Shown here in pieces: positions 7,375-15,077 of a stretch of DNA of 20,976 nucleotides. Source of the DNA: JBLIKP01 sp047635375 (GTDB lineage Bacteria > Bacteroidota > Bacteroidia > Sphingobacteriales > Sphingobacteriaceae); NCBI GenBank assembly GCA_047635375.1, contig JBLIKP010000037.1, positions 1-20,976 on the forward strand, written 5' to 3'. Within the stretch, counting starts at the first letter, position 1; every line of letters starts with the position of its first letter. The notes under the pieces were generated by a model, which had not been told where the DNA came from, made no database searches, and worked only from the letters and a program-made list of their open reading frames with translations. A program made the position numbers and the translations under genes.

Positions 7375-7382
7375 CAAAAATA
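7375..7382 (-). promoter_or_regulatory. Candidate -7 element of the OstA-like gene
   Basis: The minus strand reads TATTTTTG (TAnnTTTG) at 7382-7375, only 4 nt before the GTG start at 7370. No convincing TTTG lies about 19 nt upstream, so the call rests on the -7 box and its repeated placement in this window. Confidence 0.42.
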
Positions 7383-7461
7383 ACACAATTAGGAACAATA
7401 GAAGTTTAATTGGTTTAGTGTAAGGAAATAAATTAGTTTATTTTTACATTTTCCTTTGTAC

Positions 7462-8775
7462 ATGGGTCTGCTTCTATCGAAATACTTACGTTTTTGTAAA
7501 GCTAATAACATCGATTTAAAAAATAATTCGGTGGTTGTTGGCCTTTCCGGCGGTGCCGATTCGGTTGCGCTGGTTCACTTTCTTAACGTACAAAATGTAG
7601 ATTTAATTCTCGCACATGTAAATTATCAACTACGTGGACAAGATTCCCAGGATGACGAGCAGTTTTGTCTGGCTTTTGCCGATAAATATAATCTCAGAAT
7701 TGAGGTAAAAAAAGTAACGGTCCCCCCAAATGTAAATATGGAGGAGTTTGCCCGTGATTCACGTTTTTCATTTTTCGATAAAATCTCAAAAGAAAATAAT
7801 AATTCACTAATTGCATTGGGCCACCATGCAAATGATCAGGCCGAAACCATATTATATAAACTTGCAAAAGGCACTGGCATTAAAGGCCTCCGGGGGATGA
7901 AGGGGAAGGCCGGCAGGATTGTTAGGCCTTTTTTAGAGGTGGCAAAGGCCGATATTTTGAAATATTGTATATCTGAGGGTCTAGCATATAGGGAGGATTT
8001 GTCGAATCGAAATGAAGCTTTTTCAAGGAATAAAATCCGTCATTCAGTTGTCCCAGTAATTGAAACCATAAATCCTTCGTTTGTCAATACATTGGCTTCC
8101 CACGCCAGAGACCTTCATGAAATGGAAAAGTGGGTAAAGGCAAAAGTTTCAGAGGAGAAAAAATATATTGTTAAAAAGACGGCAAGTGGGTTTGCGCTAG
8201 ATGTAGATAAGGCAATAAAAACTGAAGGCGGACTTTTCGTGGTTAAGGAGATATTCAAGGAATTTGGCGTTTTGGGAGCAGGTTTTGAGGCCTTTATTGA
8301 TGATCCTAAAACAGGAAGTGAGTTTGAAATGAATGGCCATACCGTGTTGTTTAATCGGGGCGAATTAGTACTTCAAAATAGCAAAGTGCAGACTCCTATA
8401 AAAGTTATAGTGAATGATTTTGAAAAAAATATTATCCTTGATTCTGGTGAAATTTCCATTGACTTGTTTTTAAAAGGAGTGCCTTCTCTGAAAGCGAAAG
8501 AATCCGAACTTTTTTTAAGCAAGCCCCAACTTAAATACCCGTTAAAAATACGGTCATGGCAGGATGGGGATTGGTTTATTCCGTTTGGAATGAAGGGGAA
8601 GAAGAAGGTAAGTGATTTTTTAATCGATCAAAAAGTCTCCCGTTTTGAAAAGCAAGATACCCTGATTTTAGAGAATGGGAATGGCGATATTATATGGGTT
8701 ATAGGAAAAAGAGGAGATAATCGATATAAAGTGAATAATCAAACCACTGAAATTTATAAATTAGCTCTTAAATAA
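7462..8775 (+). CDS. tilS: tRNA(Ile)-lysidine synthase
   Basis: 437 residues. It activates C34 of the CAU anticodon of tRNA-Ile2 with ATP and joins lysine to it, changing codon reading from AUG to AUA and making the tRNA an isoleucine acceptor. It is essential in most bacteria and cytosolic. The N-terminal PP-loop VVGLSGGADS (SGGADS at 29-34) binds ATP, and LALGHHANDQAETI plus RNKIRHSVVP are typical of the TilS N-terminal domain. The C-terminal part (SWQDGDWFIPFGMKGKKKVSDFLID) is the TilS_C domain. The open frame extends to a TTG at 7456, but ATG 7462 is the natural start. A weak TATTTTTA at 7439-7446 may be its -7 box. The 160-residue membrane protein gene follows after 7 bp. Confidence 0.96.
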   Translation: MGLLLSKYLRFCKANNIDLKNNSVVVGLSGGADSVALVHFLNVQNVDLILAHVNYQLRGQDSQDDEQFCLAFADKYNLRIEVKKVTVPPNVNMEEFARDSRFSFFDKISKENNNSLIALGHHANDQAETILYKLAKGTGIKGLRGMKGKAGRIVRPFLEVAKADILKYCISEGLAYREDLSNRNEAFSRNKIRHSVVPVIETINPSFVNTLASHARDLHEMEKWVKAKVSEEKKYIVKKTASGFALDVDKAIKTEGGLFVVKEIFKEFGVLGAGFEAFIDDPKTGSEFEMNGHTVLFNRGELVLQNSKVQTPIKVIVNDFEKNIILDSGEISIDLFLKGVPSLKAKESELFLSKPQLKYPLKIRSWQDGDWFIPFGMKGKKKVSDFLIDQKVSRFEKQDTLILENGNGDIIWVIGKRGDNRYKVNNQTTEIYKLALK

Positions 8776-8782
8776 AGTAAGT

Positions 8783-9265
8783 ATGAATAATTCATTCCTG
8801 TTTTCAGAGAAACATTTTTTAGGTAGAAATATTTATTGGTTAAATATTAGATTAGTATTAGCCATGTTTTGCTTTGCTGCCTACTTTTTTTCTCACGGAA
8901 ACCGTGGGGATTTATTTCTAGTTATGGGCTTTGTGGTGTTAGCTACTTCAGTGATTCTAACTTTTTTCGTTCATTTCCAAACAACTCTTTCCAAAGAGTC
9001 TTTAATTCTAGATGGTTTATGGACTTCACGCATGGTTAAAATACCCGTTACCCATATAAAAGGAGCCAAAAAAGTAAAGTATAGCAAGTACATGCTTAAC
9101 AATCCAATGTACAACCGCCATATGAAAGGAGTCATTCGTTTTTATACCTACGGAAATTATGCCGTGGAAATTGAGGACAAAGAGGGGCTTATTTACAAAA
9201 TCGGGAGTCAGCGACCCGACGAGCTTGCCGAAAAGCTAAATATTTTAATTTCGGCGAAAGCCTAA
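8783..9265 (+). CDS. Small two-TM membrane protein, possible PH-like fold
   Basis: 160 residues; I cannot name the family with certainty. Two hydrophobic helices (about 21-36 and 44-64) are followed by a cytoplasmic-looking domain of about 95 residues. That domain contains TTLSKESLILDGLWTSRMVKIP, IRFYTYGNYAVEIEDKEG and IGSQRPDELAEKL, a strand-rich pattern ending in a helix like the bacterial PH domains that follow TM pairs. This is inference. It lies 7 bp after tilS and is probably co-transcribed, although no functional link is obvious. Its TAA stop overlaps the TAG stop of the convergent MoxR gene (shared 4 bp CTAA). Confidence 0.7.
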   Translation: MNNSFLFSEKHFLGRNIYWLNIRLVLAMFCFAAYFFSHGNRGDLFLVMGFVVLATSVILTFFVHFQTTLSKESLILDGLWTSRMVKIPVTHIKGAKKVKYSKYMLNNPMYNRHMKGVIRFYTYGNYAVEIEDKEGLIYKIGSQRPDELAEKLNILISAKA

Positions 9266-10233
9266 AAGAGATCTCGGATAATATCCTCAACTTTTACTCC
9301 TTCGGCCTCAGCCTTGTAGTTCTTGATAATCCTATGCCTTAAAATTGGGATTGCTACAGCTTGAACATCCTCCATGTCTGGTGAATATTTTCCATTTAGG
9401 ATTGCATGACATTTAGCACCCAAAATTAGGTTTTGAGAAGCACGGGGACCTGCACCCCAATTAATGAAGTTTTTCACCATTTGAGTCGCAAATTCGCTCT
9501 CCGGACGAGTTTTGTGGGTAAGCTTAACAGCGTATTCAAATACTGAATCTGGGACTGGAAGATTTCTTACAACTTCCTGAAAATTTTGAATCTCTTCCCC
9601 TCCAATTATTTTGTTTAGCGTTACTTTTCTATTAGCCGTGGTATTTTTTACCACTGTTATTTCTTCTTCAAAAGTAGGGTAGTCTAAAGTCACATTGAAC
9701 ATGAAGCGGTCTAATTGAGCTTCAGGAAGCGGGTAAGTCCCTTCTTGTTCAATAGGGTTTTGAGTTGCTAAAACAAAAAATGGCGCTGGAAGAATGTGCC
9801 TGTACCCAGCCGTAGTAACTGATCTTTCTTGCATGGCTTCTAATAACGCCGCCTGTGTCTTTGGCGGAGTCCGGTTAATTTCATCGGCAAGAATAATATT
9901 GGAAAAAATCGGCCCCTTGATGAATTTGAAGTTTCTGTTTTCATCCAAGATCTCAGCCCCAGTAATATCTGAAGGCATTAAATCTGGGGTGAATTGAATC
10001 CTGTTGAACTGCAGGTCAAGGGCCTGAGAAATAGTTTGAACTAGTAAGGTTTTTGCTAAACCGGGAACACCAACCAATAAACAATGGCCATTACAAAAAA
10101 TTGAAATTAAAGTAGTTTTAATTACATCGTCCTGACCAATAATTACTTTTGATATTTCGTTTCGAATATCATGATAAGCCTTGGCTAGTGCATCAACTTT
10201 TTGAATGTCTGTTTGTTTGTTGTTTTGTTCCAT
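9262..10233 (-). CDS. MoxR-family AAA+ ATPase
   Basis: 323 residues. Walker A is GVPGLAKT (55-62), Walker B IILADEIN (113-120), and sensor 1 LATQNPIEQEGTYPLPEAQLDRF (from about 155), all typical of the AAA_3 MoxR group. These ATPases act as chaperones that assemble or activate protein complexes, often with vWA-domain partners. Here no DUF58 or vWA gene is next to it. Instead it is the last gene of an operon with a SurA-like PPIase and a lipoprotein, so a role in envelope protein quality control is inferred. The frame is open to a start at 10338, but that would overlap the surA stop; ATG 10233 gives the standard MoxR N-terminus, 41 bp after surA. Confidence 0.93.
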   Translation of the reverse strand: MEQNNKQTDIQKVDALAKAYHDIRNEISKVIIGQDDVIKTTLISIFCNGHCLLVGVPGLAKTLLVQTISQALDLQFNRIQFTPDLMPSDITGAEILDENRNFKFIKGPIFSNIILADEINRTPPKTQAALLEAMQERSVTTAGYRHILPAPFFVLATQNPIEQEGTYPLPEAQLDRFMFNVTLDYPTFEEEITVVKNTTANRKVTLNKIIGGEEIQNFQEVVRNLPVPDSVFEYAVKLTHKTRPESEFATQMVKNFINWGAGPRASQNLILGAKCHAILNGKYSPDMEDVQAVAIPILRHRIIKNYKAEAEGVKVEDIIRDLF

Positions 10234-10274
10234 GAATGTTTTCGAATTACTTTTCTCTTTGCTAATAAAGCAAT

Positions 10275-11654
10275 TTAATTTGACTCCTCCGTTTGTGGGA
10301 TCAATGTAGGCGTAACAATTGTTTGAAGGAATGGACATTCTTCCAAAAATGGCTCCTTAACCTTAATGTAGGTTGAGGAGGTTTTACTCTTAAACCAACT
10401 TGCCACAGTTTTATTTTGTTTTTGAGTTAGGGCTGCTGTTTTGATTTTTGGATAATCATTATCCAAATTAGCTACGTGAGGGTCGGTTTTTTCAATGAAT
10501 TTCACAATTCTATAACCCTGCTTTCCATCTTCACTTTGATAGAATAATGGCGCTGAAATTTTCCCGACTTTCAAGGTGTCAATAACGAAAGCAAGAGTAG
10601 GGTCCAATTGATCGGTGGGGATTTTTGTTGAACCGTCTTGACGATTCTGAATCAGACCGTTGTTGTTTTTGGAGTTTTTATGATCAGAATAAATTTCGGC
10701 TGCATCTTCAAATGAAATCGAATCCATTCTTATTAAGTTATGTACTGAATCTAATTTATTCTTGGCAAGATTTAAGTCACTTGGATTTACTTTGGGAGTG
10801 ATTAAAATATGGCGGACATTCACCTCGTTTCCGCGGCGTTCAATCATCTTGATTATATGATATCCGAACTGCGTTTCGATAATGTCAGATACTTCATCAG
10901 GTTTAAGTTTGAAGGCAATTGCTTCAAATTCTTTTACAAGTTGGCCTCTGCCAATAAATCCAAGCTCACCACCTTTTTTGGCTGATCCTGGATCTTCGCT
11001 ATAAAGAATTGCCAGGGTAGCGAAGTCCTCGTCATTAGAAACTCTTTCTTTAATTGCAATAAGCTTGTCCTTGCTCATTTTCTTAACATCTTCATTGATT
11101 TCGGCGTATTTCACTACTTGAGCCAAAATCACTTCAGCGTTAAAATAAGGTAGGCTGTCTATTGGGATAGCCTTGAAAAACTCTTTTACCTCCTTAGGTG
11201 TGATTGTAGTGTTTTGAGTTATTTCAGCTTGCATTCTTTGTGCAAGGAGTAAATCTCTAATACTGGGCCTTAATTCCTCTTTAAACGCCAACGTAGATTT
11301 TTTATAAAACTCTTCAAAAGCTTCTTTCGAGCCGAATTGGGCAATAAAATATCTTAATCTTCGGTCCAATTCAGCATCAATTTGAGCGGTAGTAACCTCT
11401 ACACTGTCAAGTTTTGCTTGGTTAACGAGAAGTTTTTCGGTCAAAAGATTTTCAATAATTTCACAGCGTGCATTTGCTGGGAGATCCCCGTTTTGCGCTT
11501 GAAGCTGGGCAATTCTGCCTTCTACATCTGACTGTAAAACTATTTTCTCCCCAACAACTGCAACAACTTGGTCAATCACTTGACTTTCCTGGCTATAGCC
11601 GAAAAGGCTGCTAGATAATATGGTTAGGGTAATTATTATTTCCTTGAATTTCAT
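10275..11654 (-). CDS. SurA-like periplasmic peptidyl-prolyl isomerase/chaperone
   Basis: 459 residues with a signal peptide (MKFKEIIITLTILSSSLFGYSQ). The SurA N-terminal chaperone region spans about 25-165, starting VIDQVVAVVGEKIVLQSDVE. Two parvulin (PpiC) domains follow at about 172-272 and 278-388. Domain 1 keeps the C-terminal FGYHII (His266) but has Val175 where the N-terminal His of the HIL motif should be. Domain 2 has RHILITP (His282) but GYRIVK (Arg382) at the other end. So neither domain has both conserved histidines. It is likely to escort outer-membrane proteins across the periplasm and may act mainly as a chaperone. An upstream ATG (11693) overlaps the preceding gene; ATG 11654 fits the signal peptide, 19 bp after the lipoprotein stop. 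Confidence 0.9.
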   Translation of the reverse strand: MKFKEIIITLTILSSSLFGYSQESQVIDQVVAVVGEKIVLQSDVEGRIAQLQAQNGDLPANARCEIIENLLTEKLLVNQAKLDSVEVTTAQIDAELDRRLRYFIAQFGSKEAFEEFYKKSTLAFKEELRPSIRDLLLAQRMQAEITQNTTITPKEVKEFFKAIPIDSLPYFNAEVILAQVVKYAEINEDVKKMSKDKLIAIKERVSNDEDFATLAILYSEDPGSAKKGGELGFIGRGQLVKEFEAIAFKLKPDEVSDIIETQFGYHIIKMIERRGNEVNVRHILITPKVNPSDLNLAKNKLDSVHNLIRMDSISFEDAAEIYSDHKNSKNNNGLIQNRQDGSTKIPTDQLDPTLAFVIDTLKVGKISAPLFYQSEDGKQGYRIVKFIEKTDPHVANLDNDYPKIKTAALTQKQNKTVASWFKSKTSSTYIKVKEPFLEECPFLQTIVTPTLIPQTEESN

Positions 11655-11673
11655 GGATGGAAATGTGGTTTTA

Positions 11674-12528
11674 TTAATTAACGAAAATTTCAAAATTCCC
11701 CTTTTTTAGGGCTTGGTTATAAAGGTCAGACTCTAGACTTTTTAAAAGGGTAAGTTTCCTTTTGTTTAGAATCATTTGACGTATGTTATTTCTTTCAAAG
11801 GATAATGGGCTGTAATCTCCCTTTGTTTTCAAATCAAATAATTGTAAAAATATCAGGAAGTCCCCGTCTTCAAACTCATAAAAATAATTCTTCCTTAGGC
11901 TTTCTGGAAGCAAACCTAGAGTAGTGCTCATACTTCTCATTACTTCATGGGGCGAACGCCATGAAGTGTCTTCAAGTGCAAAGTGAGATGAGTACTTTAA
12001 GCAGTAATTATCTAAACGAATCAAGTCAACAGCGTCGTTTGACTTAAACCAAATTTTGGCGGAGTCAATTTTTGGTGTATTCTTGGAAATTCGAAAATAA
12101 CTGACCTTTGCTATATCATTCTTCAATTTAAACCCTTCTTGATTCACAATATAGAAGTTCAAAATTGTTGAATCAGCAACAGTAGTGTCAAGTTTTTGAG
12201 CTACAAATTCTTGCTCATACGCAAAGATTAATAGGCTTCTGCGGTAATTTTCGAGTTGTCTTTCAATCGCCGTGTTCTCTGCGGGTAAATTGTTTTCAGC
12301 CTGGTAAAGCATTAAGGTTTGACGCACCCAAGTGTTTACGTAATTATTGATAACTACAATACTGTCATTGTGACTATTGTTTTCACCTACAATCCCAATT
12401 AAATCTTTTTCATAAAGAATTCTATCATGGACCCTGGCAATAGGACGCCCCATGTTCTCATTAGAAGTTATTTGATTGCAGCCAACCGCAAAACTGGCTA
12501 TAAAAAATATTAGAAAAACTCTTATCAT
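11674..12528 (-). CDS. Lipoprotein with SurA_N-like chaperone fold
   Basis: 284 residues. The N-terminus MIRVFLIFFIASFAVGC is a lipoprotein signal with lipobox AVGC (Cys17 lipidated). The next region (PIARVHDRILYEKDLIGIV, then VNTWVRQTLMLYQAEN) resembles the start of SurA/PpiC N-terminal chaperone domains. No HIL or FGYH parvulin motif is visible, so it is probably a chaperone-only relative of PPIases. The start is ATG 12528, not the TTG at 12549, because 12528 gives a normal lipoprotein signal. It heads an operon with the SurA-like gene (19 bp gap) and moxR, and follows the terminator of the larger PPIase gene. A TACCTTTG box lies 6 nt upstream. Family placement is moderately sure; the lipobox is directly seen. 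Confidence 0.75.
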   Translation of the reverse strand: MIRVFLIFFIASFAVGCNQITSNENMGRPIARVHDRILYEKDLIGIVGENNSHNDSIVVINNYVNTWVRQTLMLYQAENNLPAENTAIERQLENYRRSLLIFAYEQEFVAQKLDTTVADSTILNFYIVNQEGFKLKNDIAKVSYFRISKNTPKIDSAKIWFKSNDAVDLIRLDNYCLKYSSHFALEDTSWRSPHEVMRSMSTTLGLLPESLRKNYFYEFEDGDFLIFLQLFDLKTKGDYSPLSFERNNIRQMILNKRKLTLLKSLESDLYNQALKKGNFEIFVN

Positions 12529-12534
12529 GATTAC

Positions 12535-12566
12535 CAAAGGTACAATCAATCTATTTAAGTCTTAAA
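12535..12566 (-). promoter_or_regulatory. Bacteroidota-type promoter of the lipoprotein-surA-moxR operon
   Basis: On the minus strand, TTTA (12563-12566), a 20-nt spacer, then TACCTTTG (12535-12542), a perfect TAnnTTTG. The ATG at 12528 comes 6 nt later. It stands just downstream of the terminator of the preceding gene, where a new promoter is expected. Confidence 0.58.
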
Positions 12567-12614
12567 TAAACAGATTGAATACTAGGAATACGTATTTTTT
12601 TGAATTTTATTTTT

Positions 12615-12651
12615 AAAAAAAAGAAGCTTTATCGATTTGATAAAGCTTCTT
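12615..12651 (-). terminator. Rho-independent terminator of the tandem-parvulin PPIase gene
   Basis: A 13-bp perfect stem AAGAAGCTTTATC / GATAAAGCTTCTT (12621-12633 with 12639-12651) with a 5-nt loop. On the minus strand a T run (12622-12615) follows. It begins about 10 nt after the stop codon at 12662. Confidence 0.92.
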
Positions 12652-12661
12652 AAATGTGAAT

Positions 12662-14626
12662 TTAGTTTTTCACTAATTTTTGAAATGCCTTGTCGTTAAC
12701 TTTAACAGGATATTTTTTCTTTAGGGTTTCAACCCATTCTTTTTCAAGATGATCTTGAAAATCGGCGGTGGCTTTTCCTCTAACCTTGTCTAAAGGCTTT
12801 GGTTGCGGTCCTAAAATCACTGATACTTTTGTGAATTTAAAATTATCACCAGCCTTTTTTATTTCTGAGATTCCAGCTTTGAATCCGAAGGCATCAACAT
12901 TTGAGTTTTCTCCTTTTTCAAATTTTCCGGATTCAACAAATAATACTTTTTGGTCTTTATTGTATTTGTTCAAAATAGCATCGCTATCCATTTTTCCTTT
13001 TTTAGCGAATTTTGCAGCCTTTTTGGCTGTCTTTTCATTTATTGTGGTATAGACGTAAGCGTCGGCACGTTGGCCATACATATAGTTTAATTTGTTGTTT
13101 TCGTAAAATTTACGAAGTCCAGCTGAATCTTTTACCGCTTTAGACCAAACCATTTTATCATTAAGTTCGAAAAGAAGTATGCCGTCATGATATTCGTTCA
13201 TTATGTTTCTGAACTCAGGATATTTAGCTTCAAGCTTGCCATCCTCATGTTTGATAATCATGTCTTTTTCCCACTCAGGGTAGAAAAACCTAACTGAACC
13301 ATCAACGTTTTCTTTGCTAGCAAATTTCTGTGATTTTGCCATATGCTCTGCAAAATCTTTTTGAATGTAATCCTTACCGTCTAAATTAAATAAAGGCGCC
13401 GACCAATCCACTTTTGGATCTGGAGCCCATTTAGTAGTAAGGTAGCTTTCGCCGATTTTAGCCGCCATAGCGTTTAAGTTTTCAGGGAAAGCACGGTAGC
13501 TATATTCTTTTTTTAATTCGTCGATGAAATGTTGACGGTTAATTTCACTTCTAGAATCGGATGAGATTTTGGTTTTTATTGTTGGTTCAAGTGCCTCGTA
13601 TGTTTCAAGGGGCTTGAAATCAATCCTTTTGATTACGTGGAGGCCGTATTGGCTTTCAATTGGTTTTGAAATTTCTCCATTTTCCGTCAATGCGAAGGCG
13701 GCGTCCTCAAATTCAGGAATCATTTTACCTGTCCCAAAGAATCCAAGCTCACCACCCATTGTGGCTGATCTTTTGTCTTCAGAATATTTAGAGGCTAGTT
13801 CACCGAAATCGGCACCATCCATTAATTGGTTGTAAATATCGTTAGCTTTTTCTTCAGCAGATGGTCCATTAGTTTGTTCGTCGTTTTGGGTCCTTATTAA
13901 GATATGAGCAACTTTTATTTCACCGCGGGCTTTTCTCTTATTGTTAACCTTTACTATATGGTATCCAAAACGAGTTTTAAAGATATTTGATACTTGTCCA
14001 GGCTCAGTAGTATATGCCGCAGTTTCAAACGGGTAAACCATTGTGAAGGCAGAAAAGTAGCCTAATTCTCCTCCACGTGTACCACTTCCTTTATCATCTG
14101 AGAATTTTTTTGCCATTTCACTGAAGTCGGCCTTTCCAGAAATAACTTTGTTTTTGATGTCTTTAATTTTATTAAAAGCCTTTAGAGTGTCGGCGGGGGA
14201 GGCGTTTAGTTCAACAGTAATGAGGATGTGAGCGGCGTTAATCTCTTCCTTCATGCGATTGTAAGCCTCTCTAATTAGCCTTTCATTGTTTTCATTGTCG
14301 GTTAGGTAGGGGCGGGCTAACTGACGTCTGTAACCATTTAACTCAGTTTTGAAGGCTTTTGAACTGTCCATACCTAGCGTCTCAGCTTCTTGGACTTTCA
14401 ATCTGAATTTTGTGTAAAGATCCAGGTATTCGCTCAAGGATTTCTCATCCAATGCAACTTCCTCACCTTTAATGTTGTTCTTTTTGTAAACGCGTAAAAA
14501 CTCAGCGCTAGAAATTTTCTCGTTGCCAATTTCTAAAAGAGTGGCATTCTCTTGAGCAAGTAGTGTGTTGTTTGAGGATGTAAGTCCGCATACAATAATA
14601 AATACACTTGAAATAAACTTCTTCAT
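12662..14626 (-). CDS. Periplasmic peptidyl-prolyl isomerase with two parvulin domains
   Basis: 654 residues with a signal peptide ending near residue 24 (LLAQ). A SurA_N-like helical region covers about 28-130. Two tandem PpiC/rotamase domains follow: 131-229 (AAHILITVEL, GGELGYF, RFGYHIVKV) and 237-335 (VAHILIRTQ, GGELGFFGTG, QYGLHVIKR). Both keep the two conserved histidines (133/223 and 241/330), so both should be able to isomerise Xaa-Pro bonds. The C-terminal 300 residues are Lys-rich with no domain I recognise. Proteins of this layout and length are common in Bacteroidota. It is monocistronic, with a good promoter (14665-14695) and terminator (12615-12651), next to the SurA-like operon, so a role in outer-membrane or secreted protein folding is likely. 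Confidence 0.92.
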   Translation of the reverse strand: MKKFISSVFIIVCGLTSSNNTLLAQENATLLEIGNEKISSAEFLRVYKKNNIKGEEVALDEKSLSEYLDLYTKFRLKVQEAETLGMDSSKAFKTELNGYRRQLARPYLTDNENNERLIREAYNRMKEEINAAHILITVELNASPADTLKAFNKIKDIKNKVISGKADFSEMAKKFSDDKGSGTRGGELGYFSAFTMVYPFETAAYTTEPGQVSNIFKTRFGYHIVKVNNKRKARGEIKVAHILIRTQNDEQTNGPSAEEKANDIYNQLMDGADFGELASKYSEDKRSATMGGELGFFGTGKMIPEFEDAAFALTENGEISKPIESQYGLHVIKRIDFKPLETYEALEPTIKTKISSDSRSEINRQHFIDELKKEYSYRAFPENLNAMAAKIGESYLTTKWAPDPKVDWSAPLFNLDGKDYIQKDFAEHMAKSQKFASKENVDGSVRFFYPEWEKDMIIKHEDGKLEAKYPEFRNIMNEYHDGILLFELNDKMVWSKAVKDSAGLRKFYENNKLNYMYGQRADAYVYTTINEKTAKKAAKFAKKGKMDSDAILNKYNKDQKVLFVESGKFEKGENSNVDAFGFKAGISEIKKAGDNFKFTKVSVILGPQPKPLDKVRGKATADFQDHLEKEWVETLKKKYPVKVNDKAFQKLVKN

Positions 14627-14664
14627 AGCTTAATATAGATGTGATTTTTGTGTTTAAAAGTCTG

Positions 14665-14695
14665 CTAAATTATAAAAACTAAAGTAGCTCACAAA
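14665..14695 (-). promoter_or_regulatory. Bacteroidota-type promoter of the tandem-parvulin PPIase gene
   Basis: Minus strand: TTTG (14692-14695), exactly 19 nt, TAATTTAG (14665-14672). The layout is identical in spacing and -7 sequence to the promoter at 911-941. It leaves a leader of about 30 nt before ATG 14626. Confidence 0.7.
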
Positions 14696-14766
14696 GAGGA
14701 TTTTCAGTTTAGTAGATTAAAGTGAAAGGTATTAGCAGGTAAAATAAAATTTCTTTGTAAAAAGTG

Positions 14767-14797
14767 TTGTAATAAATGAATAAGGCGCTTAGCTTTG
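14767..14797 (+). promoter_or_regulatory. Upstream (first) promoter of the tRNA-tuf region
   Basis: TTG at 14767-14769 (in TGTTG), a 20-nt spacer, then a perfect TAGCTTTG at 14790-14797. GCAG and a small inverted repeat follow (CCTC 14801-14804 with GAGG 14816-14819). It probably acts in tandem with the promoter at 14881-14910, or drives a short RNA that ends near the inverted repeat at 14848-14888. The 367-nt gap 14627-14993 contains these promoters, the PPIase promoter and that inverted repeat; I see no gene in it. Confidence 0.5.
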
Positions 14798-14847
14798 CAG
14801 CCTCAACTGAACGAAGAGGGGTTAGAAATAGTCTTCGGAGAAAAAAT

Positions 14848-14888
14848 CACTCAAAAAAAATAAAATTAGTTTTAAAATGTTTTGAGTG
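14848..14888 (+). repeat. Inverted repeat overlapping the -33 box of the tRNA promoter
   Basis: Outer arms CACTCAAAA (14848-14856) and TTTTGAGTG (14880-14888) are a perfect 9-bp match. Inside is a second pair TAAAA / TTTTA (14861-14865 with 14870-14874). The right arm contains the TTTG -33 box at 14881-14884. It may be an operator, a structure in the upstream transcript, or a weak terminator; only a short T run follows. Confidence 0.6.
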
Positions 14889-14910
14889 TTTCATAAAATT
14901 CGTACATTTG
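14881..14910 (+). promoter_or_regulatory. Main promoter of the tRNA-tuf operon
   Basis: TTTG at 14881-14884, an 18-nt spacer, then a perfect TACATTTG at 14903-14910. GCAG follows at 14910-14913, as after the upstream promoter. The leader holds a TCCTT / AAGGA pair (14914-14918 with 14944-14948). About 80 nt later tRNA-Thr begins. Confidence 0.78.
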
Positions 14911-14993
14911 CAGTCCTTACGAAGCGGTGTTAAACTGTATCAAAAGGATAACGTTCTAAATATTAATGTTTTAGCTAACAATAATCACTTTTA

Positions 14994-15066
<73 letters not shown>

Positions 15067-15077
15067 CTAAAAGGATT

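Noticed and set aside
10234..10338. N-terminal extension of the MoxR ATPase
   Set aside because: The added 35 residues are the surA end read in another frame, and the standard MoxR N-terminus begins at 10233.
12768..13835. Plus-strand frames opposite the tandem-parvulin PPIase
   Set aside because: They mirror conserved PPIase codons and have no start signals; treated as antisense shadows.
14758..14789. TTTG at 14754-14757 as the -33 box of the TAGCTTTG promoter
   Set aside because: The spacer would be 32 nt; the TTG at 14767-14769 with a 20-nt spacer fits the known promoter geometry.
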